Assembly (NCBI RefSeq): GCF_025567095.1
Contig: NZ_JAOQJH010000003.1
Length of the DNA: 64,000 bases
Origin: Anthropogastromicrobium aceti
GTDB lineage: Bacteria > Bacillota > Clostridia > Lachnospirales > Lachnospiraceae
Direction: 5' to 3' (one strand)
The notes beneath the pieces are model-generated. The model worked only from the letters and a program-made list of their open reading frames with translations. It was not told the origin of the DNA and did not search any database. Position 1 is the first letter of the stretch. Every line of letters begins with the position of its first letter. The position numbers were made by a program, and so were the translations under genes. Positions 1 through 9,230 of the stretch are shown here, piece after piece.

Positions 1-1239
1 TTTGCAGATAACGATTCATTTGCAGCAGTCAGCTCAGCAGGAAATCTAACCTTTTTAATTATTGGATTTTTCAATGGAATTGCCATTGGAGGCGGCGTTG
101 TTATTTCAAAATATTTTGGTGCACGTGATGGAAAAAGCGTGGAAGTTGCCATTCATACAAACTTTTTATTTGGACTTATCGCATCAGCTCTTTCTACAAT
201 TGTAGGACTTATTTTGATTCCAGTTTTGCTTCGTCTGATGCAGACACCAGAGAATGTACTTCCGGCATCACTATTGTATCTGCGTGTATATTTCGCAGGC
301 GTATCAACTATTATCATGTATAATATTGGTATGTCAATCATGAGAGCGCTTGGTGACAGCCTTCATCCGCTGTATTATCTGTTTATTTCATCTGTAATCA
401 ATGTAGTGCTTGATTTATTATTTGTTGCTGTGTTCCACTGGGGTGTAGGCGGTGCAGCAGCGGCAACAATCATTGCGCAGGGTGTAAGTGCAGTAATGTG
501 CATTTATCGTATGTGTAAAATGGAGGGAGTTGCACGTCTTGATTTTAAAAAGCTTCACTATAATGGTCCTATGATGCATGAGGTAATAACACAGGGTCTT
601 CCGACAGGTATTCAAAATTCTGTTATCAGTATTGGAAATATCGTTATTCAGAAAAATATCAATTCATTTGGATCATTTGCAATGGCCGGTGTTGGTGCAT
701 ATAGTAAGCTTGAGGGATTTGCATTTCTCCCAATTACCTGTATGTCTATGGCACTTCCTACATTTATCAGCCAAAATCTTGGCGCGAAGGAGTATAACCG
801 TGCAAAGAAGGGTGCTGTATTTGGAATTATCACAGGCGTCGCTGTGGCAGAGCTGATTGGAATTGGCTTCTATATTGGAATTGAGCCGCTTCTTCGTTTC
901 TTTGTAGATGAGGAACAATCCGTTTCATATGGAGAAATGCATGCGCATGTGACAACGCTGTTTTTCTGCCTGCTTGCTTTCTCACATTGTGCAGCAGGTG
1001 TTCTTCGAGGCTGTGGAAAATCAATCATTCCTATGGCAGCAATGCTCGCCTTTTGGTGTGGACTTAGAATCGTCTATGTGACAACGGCACTTGAGTTTAT
1101 ACCAAAATTTACAATGATCAGCTGGGCTTACCCGCTGACCTGGAGCTGCAGCAGCATTGTATTTTTACTGTTTTTAATTTTCTCAGATTGGACGCATGCA
1201 TTTGAAAAAAAGGCGGCAAAGAGCAAAGTAATTAAATAA
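1..1239 (+). CDS. MATE family efflux transporter (5' end outside window)
   Basis: Reading frame 1 is open from the first base, so the start codon lies upstream; 412 residues are visible. The protein is an integral membrane protein with repeated hydrophobic helices, a glycine-rich segment near the visible start (FFNGIAIGGGVVISKYFG) and a second-half repeat (GAYSKLEGFAFLPITCMSMALPTF) typical of the two MatE halves of NorM/DinF-like cation-coupled multidrug antiporters. A GTG at 139 could be mistaken for the start, but the homologous sequence continues upstream of it. The substrate cannot be told from sequence. It converges on metA and the two share a bidirectional terminator. Confidence 0.9.
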   Translation, partial: FADNDSFAAVSSAGNLTFLIIGFFNGIAIGGGVVISKYFGARDGKSVEVAIHTNFLFGLIASALSTIVGLILIPVLLRLMQTPENVLPASLLYLRVYFAGVSTIIMYNIGMSIMRALGDSLHPLYYLFISSVINVVLDLLFVAVFHWGVGGAAAATIIAQGVSAVMCIYRMCKMEGVARLDFKKLHYNGPMMHEVITQGLPTGIQNSVISIGNIVIQKNINSFGSFAMAGVGAYSKLEGFAFLPITCMSMALPTFISQNLGAKEYNRAKKGAVFGIITGVAVAELIGIGFYIGIEPLLRFFVDEEQSVSYGEMHAHVTTLFFCLLAFSHCAAGVLRGCGKSIIPMAAMLAFWCGLRIVYVTTALEFIPKFTMISWAYPLTWSCSSIVFLLFLIFSDWTHAFEKKAAKSKVIK

Positions 1240-1285
1240 AAAAAGCACAGGCACAAGGCAGATGTCTTGTACCTGTGTTTTTTAT
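1238..1285. terminator. Bidirectional terminator between MATE gene and metA
   Basis: An A-rich 5' arm with AGCACAGGCACAAG pairs with CTTGTACCTGTG followed by a T-run. Because A-tract and T-tract flank the stem it can terminate both convergent genes; the metA stop codon lies inside it. Confidence 0.8.
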
Positions 1286-2202
1286 TTGATGTCTTTGATA
1301 TCGTAAGGAGTGCTTTGGTAAACATAGAAATTTAGCCAATTAGAATATAAGAGCTGTCCTGTAGAGCGCCAGGTGACAACTGGTGTCTTTGTCGGATCAT
1401 CATCTGGAAAATAGTTGATTGGAAGGTCAACGCTTGTAAGACCTTTTTCCATATCACGATTATACTCAAGTGCAAGAGTATTGGCATCATATTCGGCATG
1501 ACAGGTGACAAAGAACTGTCTGCTGTCTTTTGTCTTAGCAATGGCAAGACTGCCTTCTTTTGTAAGAGCCATTATCTCAAGCTCTGGTACGGCTGCTACA
1601 TCAGAAACATTCACATCTGTTGCGCGGGAATGAGGTGCAAGAAATTCATCATTAAAACCGCGAAATAACGGTGATGTCTTCTTTAAAATCTGATGTGGAA
1701 AGATGCCAAACAGTTTCTTGTCAAGATCAAATTTTTTAATGCCGTAGTGATAGTAGAGTCCGGCATAAGCTCCCCAACACAGATGGAATGTACAGTGAAC
1801 GTGTGTCTTTGTCCATTCCATGATTTTGCAGACCTCATCCCAGTAGGCAGTTTCTTCATATGGCACATAGTCAAGCGGTGCACCAGTGATAATCATGCCG
1901 TCATAACGGCGATCCTTGATCTGGTCAAAGGTGTAGTAAAACTGTTTTAAATGTTCAGGGTCTGTGTGTGTGGAAGTGTAGCTTGCTGTCTGTAAAAAGT
2001 CAACACATATCTGAAGCGGTGTGTTGGAGAGCTTACGCAGAAGCTGTGTTTCAGTAATAATTTTTGTTGGCATCAGATTCAAAATCAAAACATTAAGCGG
2101 ACGTATATCCTGATGCATCGCACGGTGTTCAGTCATAACAAATATATTTTCAGCTTCCAGTATGGCATGAGCTGGAAGCGAATCGGGTATTCGAATAGGC
2201 AT
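1282..2202 (-). CDS. metA: Homoserine O-acyltransferase (MetA family)
   Basis: 306 residues, the usual MetA length. It acylates the hydroxyl of L-homoserine at the start of methionine synthesis in the cytoplasm. The catalytic nucleophile is visible as Cys142 (HLCWGAYAG) and the His235/Glu237 pair in TCHAEYD. Residue 111, which in characterised enzymes separates succinyl-CoA users (Gly, E. coli) from acetyl-CoA users (Glu, Bacillus), is Asp here (GAPLD). Acetyl-CoA use is therefore likely but not certain. The start ATG has a GAGAGGAG ribosome site. The gene is monocistronic; no SAM riboswitch or T-box was seen upstream, so its regulation is not evident. Confidence 0.93.
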   Translation of the reverse strand: MPIRIPDSLPAHAILEAENIFVMTEHRAMHQDIRPLNVLILNLMPTKIITETQLLRKLSNTPLQICVDFLQTASYTSTHTDPEHLKQFYYTFDQIKDRRYDGMIITGAPLDYVPYEETAYWDEVCKIMEWTKTHVHCTFHLCWGAYAGLYYHYGIKKFDLDKKLFGIFPHQILKKTSPLFRGFNDEFLAPHSRATDVNVSDVAAVPELEIMALTKEGSLAIAKTKDSRQFFVTCHAEYDANTLALEYNRDMEKGLTSVDLPINYFPDDDPTKTPVVTWRSTGQLLYSNWLNFYVYQSTPYDIKDIK

Positions 2203-2237
2203 AACAAATTTTCTCCTCTCAAATGATTAACATCAAA

Positions 2238-2266
2238 ATAGTAGCGCAGTTTGGAGGAAAAGTCAA
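2238..2266 (-). promoter_or_regulatory. metA promoter
   Basis: On the minus strand TTGACT (2266-2261), 17-base spacer, TACTAT (2243-2238). A repeat fragment abuts the -35 box upstream. Confidence 0.6.
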
Positions 2267-2271
2267 TGGTA

Positions 2272-2345
2272 TGAAAGCCCTTCACCTTCGGGCTTTGATG
2301 TAATATTGACTTATCCATGAACAGTAATCAATGGTTTCGTCGACG
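2272..2345. repeat. Family-1 palindromic element, rearranged fragment
   Basis: Contains the right end of the repeat seen complete at 27858-28049: TTCACCTTCGGGCTTTG followed by CTTATCCATGAACAGTAA. After the terminal repeat comes a short piece (AATGGTTTCGTCG) that belongs to the opposite half, so the copy is rearranged. It has a local hairpin AAAGCCC/GGGCTTT. Confidence 0.65.
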
Positions 2346-2367
2346 AACCAGTTTCGTTGTAGCTCAC

Positions 2368-2396
2368 TGGACAAGACACAGGCAGAATGGTATAAT
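2368..2396 (+). promoter_or_regulatory. Promoter of the unknown/SNF2 gene pair
   Basis: TGGACA, 17-base spacer, TATAAT, about 55 bases before the start codon at 2453. Confidence 0.6.
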
Positions 2397-2452
2397 GGCA
2401 TAAAAACAGGAAGAAATACCTGAAAGAATATCGACAGAAGAAAGGAAAACAG

Positions 2453-4006
2453 ATGGAACTAAAATGTACGCTGCAATATTCAAATCCCCATGTTATAAGG
2501 CAGATTGCGGTACCAGAAAAAATCACCCTACAGCAATTGTATAGGGTGATTTGTGTATGTGCGGATATGGATACACTTGGTGTTGACACCTTATTTTTTA
2601 AAGATGGAGTTCAATTAAAGAAAACACAACAAGTTGATGAAATTATGCTTAGTGAGTCTGTGCCTGATTCAGAAAAAATGTTGTCATGTATCGTTAAAAA
2701 AAATGATAAAGTATGCTGGGAGTGGCGTATTGAACTTGTTTCAAAAGAAAACAGACTTTCTGACGAAAAAACAGTCCAATATCCAATACTACTGCGTTTT
2801 CAGGGAACAAATATTGGAAATGGGAGAAAAGAAGTAGCAGAATTTAATCGCTATTCAAATAGCTGGTACAGCTTACAGGATTTGCAGGTTCAGAAACAGT
2901 CTGTTAATTTAAAGCTTAATTTACTTTTTAGTGAGTTTGGGGTATCGAAAGAAAATCATGCATCTGGTAAAAAAGGTATTGAACTTGATTCGTCCACACT
3001 TTTGCAGATGAAAAGTTGTTTGGACAGTTTAAAGCAAATGAGGGTAGATGAGCTAAAAGAAATTGAAAAAAATTTAGATATGAACCATCCGACCAATATT
3101 CAAAAGGAAAAAAGAGCTGAACTAATCTTGCAGGATTATATAGAAAAAACTGATGTCATGTTACATATTTTTGAACAGATTAGTTTGACTGAATTTGATG
3201 TATTTTTAAAACTGTATGCTTCAGGTGGAACGGTTTCAAGAAGTATCGAAGATTGTTTGAAATATAAAACGTTAGAGAAATACGGATTGGTTTCTATTGA
3301 TGTAGATTATAGCGGTTCTATCACAGTTGATATGAGTATTGAACTTGCAATGGGAGCAGGCAAATTTATGAAAGAGCCAGAAAAAAGTTCGCTTCGAAAT
3401 TTTCAGGTTGTACAGGCTGTAATTGCTGCATGCGTGAATCTATACGGATTTGCCAGTTATTGGCACTACAGTGCGTTAATTGATGCCAATTATAAAAAAA
3501 TCATAGCGCAAGAGGCAAAAAAACAATATTGGGATATGTTTGCTGAACGGGCAAAAGAAGGACGATGGCGATATATGTGGTCAAGTGTCTCAAATGTATT
3601 TTTTAAACCTACAAGTGACCAGGATTGGATCATACAGCAGGTGAAAAAGAACTTTGAGGAGATTCCTTATTATATACCAGGTGGAGAGGAGATAAAATTA
3701 CTGCAGTTTGATGGAATTGATTATTCTCTGCCTGGTTATAAGATGTTTTTTTCTGTGTTGGTCGATAACTGCAGGAGCTTTGAAGATGAAAATAAATTAG
3801 TCACAGAGATGATGCTGAAATGTATTAATGGTGAGAGTCCAAGGAAGGTGGTATATAATTACAGACATTGTTTTATAAAAGGAACAGCCAGTGTGAAAAT
3901 TTTAGGAGATGCACTTGAAAAGCTAGAGGCAACGATCCGGCGTCCACAATATTATGGTCATACGAAGAATGAGTTTATGCGGCTTACAGGAGGAATAACA
4001 AAGTGA
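2453..4006 (+). CDS. Unknown protein, 517 residues, coupled to SNF2 helicase
   Basis: I do not recognise the full-length family. The first ~55 residues (ALQYSN-like strand, VIRQIAVPEKITLQQL, then a helix) resemble the start of pRiA4b ORF-3-like domains, a weak similarity only. The rest is mixed helix/strand, soluble, with a lysine/glutamate-rich helical part around residues 180-240; no signal peptide or membrane segment is apparent. It has its own promoter at 2368 and a good AAAGGA ribosome site. Its stop codon overlaps the GTG start of the SNF2 helicase (GTGA), so the two proteins are probably made in fixed proportion and may act together on nucleic acid. The partnership is inference; the overlap is seen. 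Confidence 0.75.
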   Translation: MELKCTLQYSNPHVIRQIAVPEKITLQQLYRVICVCADMDTLGVDTLFFKDGVQLKKTQQVDEIMLSESVPDSEKMLSCIVKKNDKVCWEWRIELVSKENRLSDEKTVQYPILLRFQGTNIGNGRKEVAEFNRYSNSWYSLQDLQVQKQSVNLKLNLLFSEFGVSKENHASGKKGIELDSSTLLQMKSCLDSLKQMRVDELKEIEKNLDMNHPTNIQKEKRAELILQDYIEKTDVMLHIFEQISLTEFDVFLKLYASGGTVSRSIEDCLKYKTLEKYGLVSIDVDYSGSITVDMSIELAMGAGKFMKEPEKSSLRNFQVVQAVIAACVNLYGFASYWHYSALIDANYKKIIAQEAKKQYWDMFAERAKEGRWRYMWSSVSNVFFKPTSDQDWIIQQVKKNFEEIPYYIPGGEEIKLLQFDGIDYSLPGYKMFFSVLVDNCRSFEDENKLVTEMMLKCINGESPRKVVYNYRHCFIKGTASVKILGDALEKLEATIRRPQYYGHTKNEFMRLTGGITK

Positions 4007-7000
4007 GTTATAATATAAAAAATGCACTTGCGGACTTCAAAAAAGAAGATTTGGCAGATGGAATGATCGATATATTGAAGGATAGCAAAAGGACATTGGA
4101 GAAAACAAAGGAAAATGGATTTTTAAAGCTAAGCTTAAAAATGCAGAGAACAAGCACTTACAATGCAGTAGTTTGGCTTGATGAGAAAAATGGTGAGCTT
4201 GTAAAGACAGCTTGCAGGTGTGGTCATTTTCAAAAACAATATTTTTGCTGTGAGCATGTGGCAGCGGTGGTGATGCAGTATATTGTAGAGATATATGGTC
4301 AAGACGTGGTTAAGCAGTCTGAGATTTTTCCTTTAATGCTTCAGAAAACAAATGTAGAAGATCCATTTATTCCGGGTATTTTAAAAAGCACCGATGAGGA
4401 AATGATGGAAATTCTAAAAGAGAACTTCTTTAAAAAGCGGGCATTGCCAGTTGAACAGAATATAAAACAGCCGCTTTCAATACAGGCAAAATGCTGCATT
4501 GGTGAATGCAAGGATGGTCTTTTATTGGAGCTTCGTGTTGGTGAGACGAGAACGTATGTAATACGAGATCTGAATGAGTTCTTTTATAAGTGGACAGAGA
4601 AAAAAACAATTGAGTTAGGAAAATATATAAAATTTATTCCGGATAAAAATCTGTTTGACGAAAACGGGCGTAAAATTATTCAGTTTTTCTTAGAGGAATA
4701 TTTAACAGAAAAGGCTTCTGGAAGGACAAATTATTCTTATTATGATTCGGCTAGTCAGCAGGCAAGATCTGTTTCCATTTTTGGAAGCCGCATTGATTCC
4801 TTTATGGATACTATTGCTGCAAATGGCGTATATTTGCTTTCAGATGAAAAGAAAAATATTTTTTATGATGAGCAGTTCTATAGTCCTAAGATCAAAGTTG
4901 CAAAACTTACATATGGAGCGACTGTGATGGCTGAGCGATATCATATTTTATGTGAGAGTCTTGAGTATAGCTATGTCTTGTCAGGTGATACCATATATCG
5001 TATGAAAAAACCAGAGATGGCTGTACAGAAGATTCTTGAACTGTGCCAGAGTAAGAAAGAGCTTTTTATATCAGATAAGGATCTGCCAGCAGTCACAAGA
5101 GATGTGTTATCAAATCTTAAAGACGCGGCAGTAATCACCTATACTGGCATGGATCCTGATAAATATCTGCCTCCAAAGCCGACAATTGCTTTGTACCTCG
5201 ATTCTCCGCAGGAAAATATGATTACATGTGATGTGGCAGCCATTTATGGTGAGAAAAAGTATCATGTTTATGGAAAGGAGCGTTACAGCCAAAAGCGAAA
5301 CTTCACAGAGGAGCATAGATTAGCAGAGATAATCCAGATGTACTTTAATGCGTTCGATCAGGAAAAGAGCCTTCTAGTCTATTCTGGTGATGAGGGAGAT
5401 ATTTTCACATTTCTTTCTCAGGTGATTCCAAAGCTGCAAAAATATGGCGATATTTATGTGACAGATTCAATGAAGAAGCTTCGAGTTGTTCCGTCAGCCA
5501 GTTTTCAGGTTGGAGTTTCAGTATCAGGCGGCCTTCTTGAGATGTCTATGGCATCAAATCAGTTTAACAAGGAAGAGCTTGCTGAAATTTTCTCATCGTA
5601 TGACAGAAAAAAGAAATACCATCGATTGAAAAATGGCGCATTTATCACCTTTAATAAAGAACAAAAGCAGGTAATGTCTGCTCTATTAGATGTGATGAAA
5701 AATTATGCCGATAAAAAAAATCCTGATACGATCAAGATGCCGCTTTTTAGGGCACTTTATCTTGATGAACTGCTTGCAGAAAAAGAGTCAGTTGAACTTA
5801 AGAAAAATCGTGAATATCGAAAGCTAATTGGAAAGATGAGAAGCTATGAAAACGGTGATTATGAAGTACCGCAGTCACTTGAAGCAGTACTTCGAGAATA
5901 TCAGCGAGACGGCTTTTATTGGATTAAGACATTAAAAGAAAATGGCTTTGGCGGTATTTTAGCAGATGATATGGGTCTTGGAAAGACTCTTCAGATATTG
6001 GCATTTCTTTTATCAGAAAAGGAACAGGGAAAAGTGGGAGACGAGCTTCGCACATTAATAGTTGCTCCAGCCTCACTTGTTTATAACTGGAAAAAGGAAG
6101 TCGAGCGCTTTACACCGCAGCTGTCAGTATGCGTGATGGCAGGAACTGCACATGAGAGAAAGGAGCTTATTAAAAATCAGACAAGCAATGTAGATGTGTG
6201 GATTACATCATATGATCTGTTAAAACGCGATATCGAGCTGTATCAGGATATTGTATTTGCAAATGAGATTATTGATGAGGCACAGTATATTAAGAATCAG
6301 ACAACACACGCAGCAAAATCAGTGCGTCTTGTAAACAGCAGTTTTCGCATGGCACTTACAGGTACACCGATGGAAAACCGCCTAAGTGAGCTTTGGAGTA
6401 TCTTTGACTATCTGATGCCTGGATTTTTGTATGGATACACGCGTTTTAGAAGTGAAATAGAGACGCTAATTGTTTCTGACAAGGATGAAGATGCGATGAC
6501 ACGTCTTCGCGCTATGATACATCCATTTATCCTTCGCCGACTGAAAAAGGATGTATTAAAGGAGCTTCCGGAAAAACAGGAGGAGATCGTCACAGTTGCA
6601 CTTTCAGGTGAACAAAAAAAGCTTTATCAGGCACATTCACAGAGATTGAAAATGTTTCTTGAGGATCAAAACGATGAGGATTTTGCACAGAATAAGCTTC
6701 AGATTCTTGCTGAGCTGACAAAGCTTCGTCAGCTTTGCTGCGGACCAGAGCTTCTTTTGGAAAATTATAAGGGTGAAAATGCAAAGCTTGAAACATGTAT
6801 TGAACTTATTACACAGGCTATTGCCGGAGGTCATAAGATTCTGCTATTCTCTCAATTTACGTCCATGCTGGATCTTATTGGCGAGGAATTAAAAAAAGCA
6901 AAAATAGATTATTATCGCATTGATGGAAGCGTAAAAAAAGAGGCGCGCATGGAGATGGTGGAGCAATTCCAAAATCCACAAAATCAAGTATCAGTGTTTT

Positions 7001-7296
7001 GTATTTCATTAAAAGCTGGAGGTACCGGACTAAATCTGACTGCAGCAGATATTGTAATTCATTATGATCCATGGTGGAATAAGGCAGCTCAGAATCAGGC
7101 GACTGATCGTGCACATCGAATTGGACAAAAACATGCAATTAATGTCTATCAGCTGATAGCAGAGGAAACAATTGAGCAAAAAATTTGTGAACTTCAGCAG
7201 GTAAAAGAAGATCTGGCTGAGGAGGTTCTTTCTGGCGAGGGTATCAGCAGCACTCAGTTTAATAAAAACGAAATTATGAATTTGTTAGAAAAATAA
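4003..7296 (+). CDS. SWIM zinc-finger SNF2-family DNA helicase/translocase
   Basis: 1097 residues. An N-terminal SWIM zinc finger is visible as C71-x-C73 and C83-x-H85. A long middle region leads to a complete superfamily-2 motor: motif I DMGLGKT (residues 656-662), motif II DEAQ (758-761), motif III LTGTPMENRLSELWS, motif V GGTGLNLTAAD and motif VI ATDRAHRIGQ. Such enzymes are ATP-driven translocases on double-stranded DNA that remodel DNA-protein complexes, sometimes linked to transcription recycling and sometimes to phage defence. The GTG start at 4003 overlaps the upstream stop. None of the usual DISARM companions (methylase, DrmB) is nearby, so a defence role is open. Confidence 0.9.
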   Translation: MSYNIKNALADFKKEDLADGMIDILKDSKRTLEKTKENGFLKLSLKMQRTSTYNAVVWLDEKNGELVKTACRCGHFQKQYFCCEHVAAVVMQYIVEIYGQDVVKQSEIFPLMLQKTNVEDPFIPGILKSTDEEMMEILKENFFKKRALPVEQNIKQPLSIQAKCCIGECKDGLLLELRVGETRTYVIRDLNEFFYKWTEKKTIELGKYIKFIPDKNLFDENGRKIIQFFLEEYLTEKASGRTNYSYYDSASQQARSVSIFGSRIDSFMDTIAANGVYLLSDEKKNIFYDEQFYSPKIKVAKLTYGATVMAERYHILCESLEYSYVLSGDTIYRMKKPEMAVQKILELCQSKKELFISDKDLPAVTRDVLSNLKDAAVITYTGMDPDKYLPPKPTIALYLDSPQENMITCDVAAIYGEKKYHVYGKERYSQKRNFTEEHRLAEIIQMYFNAFDQEKSLLVYSGDEGDIFTFLSQVIPKLQKYGDIYVTDSMKKLRVVPSASFQVGVSVSGGLLEMSMASNQFNKEELAEIFSSYDRKKKYHRLKNGAFITFNKEQKQVMSALLDVMKNYADKKNPDTIKMPLFRALYLDELLAEKESVELKKNREYRKLIGKMRSYENGDYEVPQSLEAVLREYQRDGFYWIKTLKENGFGGILADDMGLGKTLQILAFLLSEKEQGKVGDELRTLIVAPASLVYNWKKEVERFTPQLSVCVMAGTAHERKELIKNQTSNVDVWITSYDLLKRDIELYQDIVFANEIIDEAQYIKNQTTHAAKSVRLVNSSFRMALTGTPMENRLSELWSIFDYLMPGFLYGYTRFRSEIETLIVSDKDEDAMTRLRAMIHPFILRRLKKDVLKELPEKQEEIVTVALSGEQKKLYQAHSQRLKMFLEDQNDEDFAQNKLQILAELTKLRQLCCGPELLLENYKGENAKLETCIELITQAIAGGHKILLFSQFTSMLDLIGEELKKAKIDYYRIDGSVKKEARMEMVEQFQNPQNQVSVFCISLKAGGTGLNLTAADIVIHYDPWWNKAAQNQATDRAHRIGQKHAINVYQLIAEETIEQKICELQQVKEDLAEEVLSGEGISSTQFNKNEIMNLLEK

Positions 7297-7400
7297 ACCG
7301 TTTATTCAAACAAAAAGGATAGGAAAATACATTTTTTAGCAGTTGTGCTACATTGACAGGCCTACTTTTTGTATGAATTTACGTACATTGTGAAAAAGGC

Positions 7401-7429
7401 TTGCACAACATCACCTTTTTTGTTATGAT
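7401..7429 (+). promoter_or_regulatory. Promoter of DUF6171-like gene
   Basis: TTGCAC, 17-base spacer, TATGAT. It may also serve the uxaBAC genes downstream, as no terminator is seen at 7745-7810. Confidence 0.6.
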
Positions 7430-7477
7430 AATAATAAGTATGGAGTCGAAAGACCGGTCAGAATAGGGGGAAGAACG

Positions 7478-7744
7478 ATGGATATCCGATGCAAAAAATG
7501 CCTGCTTCGAGAAATGGCAAATGAAGATATGTATCACAGGATACAGCGAACGATTGACGCGATTCCTCCTAAACTTCGGTGCTCAAAAGGGGAGTACGAT
7601 GCACGTCTTGAATTATGCAAGGAGTGCGAAAAGTTGATTGGTGGTATGTGCCGTGTGTGTGGTTGCTTTGTAGAAGTAAGAGCTGCCAAAAAAAGCGAAC
7701 ATTGTCCGGGAATACCGCGCCGTTGGGATGGGCTGCAACTTTAG
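7478..7744 (+). CDS. Small cysteine-rich protein (DUF6171-like)
   Basis: 88 residues with a high cysteine content in pairs: C5-x2-C8, C47-x2-C50, then C58/C61/C63 (CRVCGC) and a final C75 in SEHCPG. The arrangement suggests one or two structural zinc sites. The pattern, ending HCPG..RW, matches my memory of the DUF6171 family found in Clostridia. Function is unknown. The start is preceded by a GGGGGAAG ribosome site and a clear sigma-A promoter. It lies 66 bases upstream of uxaB and could be co-transcribed with it. Confidence 0.7.
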   Translation: MDIRCKKCLLREMANEDMYHRIQRTIDAIPPKLRCSKGEYDARLELCKECEKLIGGMCRVCGCFVEVRAAKKSEHCPGIPRRWDGLQL

Positions 7745-7810
7745 GCTTAATATCGGCAAATTTTTGTCACAACTTGCTGCCCTGCAGCAGAAACGGAGGA
7801 AATTATAATA

Positions 7811-9139
7811 ATGAAAGAAACAGTGATGCAGTTTGGTGAAGGTGGATTTTTACGCGGTTTTGTTGATTACTTCTTCAAGAAGCTGAATGATGCCGGGGTG
7901 TATGAAGGAAAGGTTGTTGTAATTCAGCCAATCGATAAGGGTATGGTAAATATGCTTAACGATCAGAATTGCGAATATAATCTGTACTTAAGAGGACTTC
8001 AGAACGGTAAGGAAGTTATCGAGCATACTCATGTTGATGTTATCTCAAGAGGTATCAATCCATATGAGGATTTTGATGCATACATGGCATTGGCAGAGAA
8101 CCCAGATCTTCGTGTAATCGTATCTAACACCACTGAGGCTGGTATTGAGTATCTTGGAACTGAGAAGTTAGATGACAAGCCGGCTAAGTCATATCCTGCA
8201 AAGCTGACCCAGTTCTTATACAAGAGATTCCAGACAGGCTTAAAGGGATTCATTCTTCTTCCATGTGAGCTGATCGATCACAATGCAGACACCTTAAAGG
8301 AGTGTGTATTAAAGTATGCAGATCTGTGGGAGTTAGGAGATGAGTTTAAAAACTGGCTGTTGTCCGAAAACGATTTCTGCAACACCTTAGTTGACCGTAT
8401 CGTTACTGGTTATCCAAGAACAGAGGCTGCTGATATCTGCAAGGAGTTAGGCTACACCGATAACCTGATTGATACTGCTGAGATCTTCCATCTGTGGGTA
8501 ATTCAGGGTCATCACGAGGACGAGCTGCCATTCAACAAGGCTGGCTACAACATCGTATGGACTGATGACGTTGCACCATATAAGAAGAGAAAGGTTCGTA
8601 TCTTAAACGGCGGACATACATCTATGGTACTTGGCGCTTACCTGTATGGCCTTGAGACAGTAGGAGAGTGCTTAAAGGATGAGACAGTAAGCAGCTACTT
8701 AAAGCACTGCATCTTCGATGAGATCGTTCCGACTCTTGGAAACACTCAGACCGATATCGATTTCGGAAAGGCTGTTTTAGAGCGTTTCGCAAATCCGTTC
8801 ATCCGTCACATGTTACTGTCTATCGCACTGAATTCTGTAAGTAAGTTCCAGGTTCGTGTACTTCCAACCATTCTTGAGCATAAAGAGAAGTTTGGAAATT
8901 ATCCGGAAGGTCTTGTAATGTCTATGGCAGCATTGATCGCATTCTATCGTACCGATAAGGCAAACGATGGTGCAGAGATCATGGAGTTTATGAAGACTGC
9001 AAGCGTAGAGGATATCATGAAGAGAGAGGACTACTGGCATGCAGATCTGACCGAGATGATCCCGATGGTACAGAAGTACTACGATGTAATCGAGAAGGAT
9101 GGCATGAAGGCAGCTTACGATTTAGTATTAAATAAATAA
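7811..9139 (+). CDS. uxaB: Tagaturonate reductase (UxaB)
   Basis: 442 residues of the mannitol dehydrogenase-like long-chain family. It reduces D-tagaturonate to D-altronate with NADH, the second step of galacturonate breakdown in the cytoplasm. Visible family signatures are the N-terminal nucleotide-binding start FGEGGFLRGFVDYFF, the IVSNTTEAGI segment, and the catalytic region with KKRKVRILNGGHTSMV, which carries the conserved lysine and asparagine-histidine motif. The start has a CGGAGG ribosome site. It is first of the uxaB-uxaA-uxaC set; a hairpin separates it from uxaA. Codon use is richer in C-ending codons than in the neighbouring unknown genes, which fits good expression. Confidence 0.92.
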   Translation: MKETVMQFGEGGFLRGFVDYFFKKLNDAGVYEGKVVVIQPIDKGMVNMLNDQNCEYNLYLRGLQNGKEVIEHTHVDVISRGINPYEDFDAYMALAENPDLRVIVSNTTEAGIEYLGTEKLDDKPAKSYPAKLTQFLYKRFQTGLKGFILLPCELIDHNADTLKECVLKYADLWELGDEFKNWLLSENDFCNTLVDRIVTGYPRTEAADICKELGYTDNLIDTAEIFHLWVIQGHHEDELPFNKAGYNIVWTDDVAPYKKRKVRILNGGHTSMVLGAYLYGLETVGECLKDETVSSYLKHCIFDEIVPTLGNTQTDIDFGKAVLERFANPFIRHMLLSIALNSVSKFQVRVLPTILEHKEKFGNYPEGLVMSMAALIAFYRTDKANDGAEIMEFMKTASVEDIMKREDYWHADLTEMIPMVQKYYDVIEKDGMKAAYDLVLNK

Positions 9140-9147
9140 TCACAAAG

Positions 9148-9174
9148 CAGCCGGACCAATTTATGGTTCGGCTG
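9148..9174 (+). promoter_or_regulatory. Intercistronic hairpin between uxaB and uxaA
   Basis: Stem CAGCCGGACC / GGTTCGGCTG with a 7-base loop and no T-run. It is more likely an mRNA stability or processing element than a terminator. Confidence 0.5.
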
Positions 9175-9230
9175 TATGCCGTAAAGCGGCGCAAAACGTC
9201 AGAATGCGAACAGAAAGGCATATAGAATTT

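Noticed and set aside
2203..2452. Possible SAM riboswitch or T-box before metA
   Set aside because: None of the conserved core sequences is present; the stretch is a promoter plus a repeat fragment.
4003..7296. DISARM-type defence helicase
   Set aside because: No methyltransferase, DrmB or DrmC companion; the SWIM finger and coupling to an unknown gene point elsewhere.
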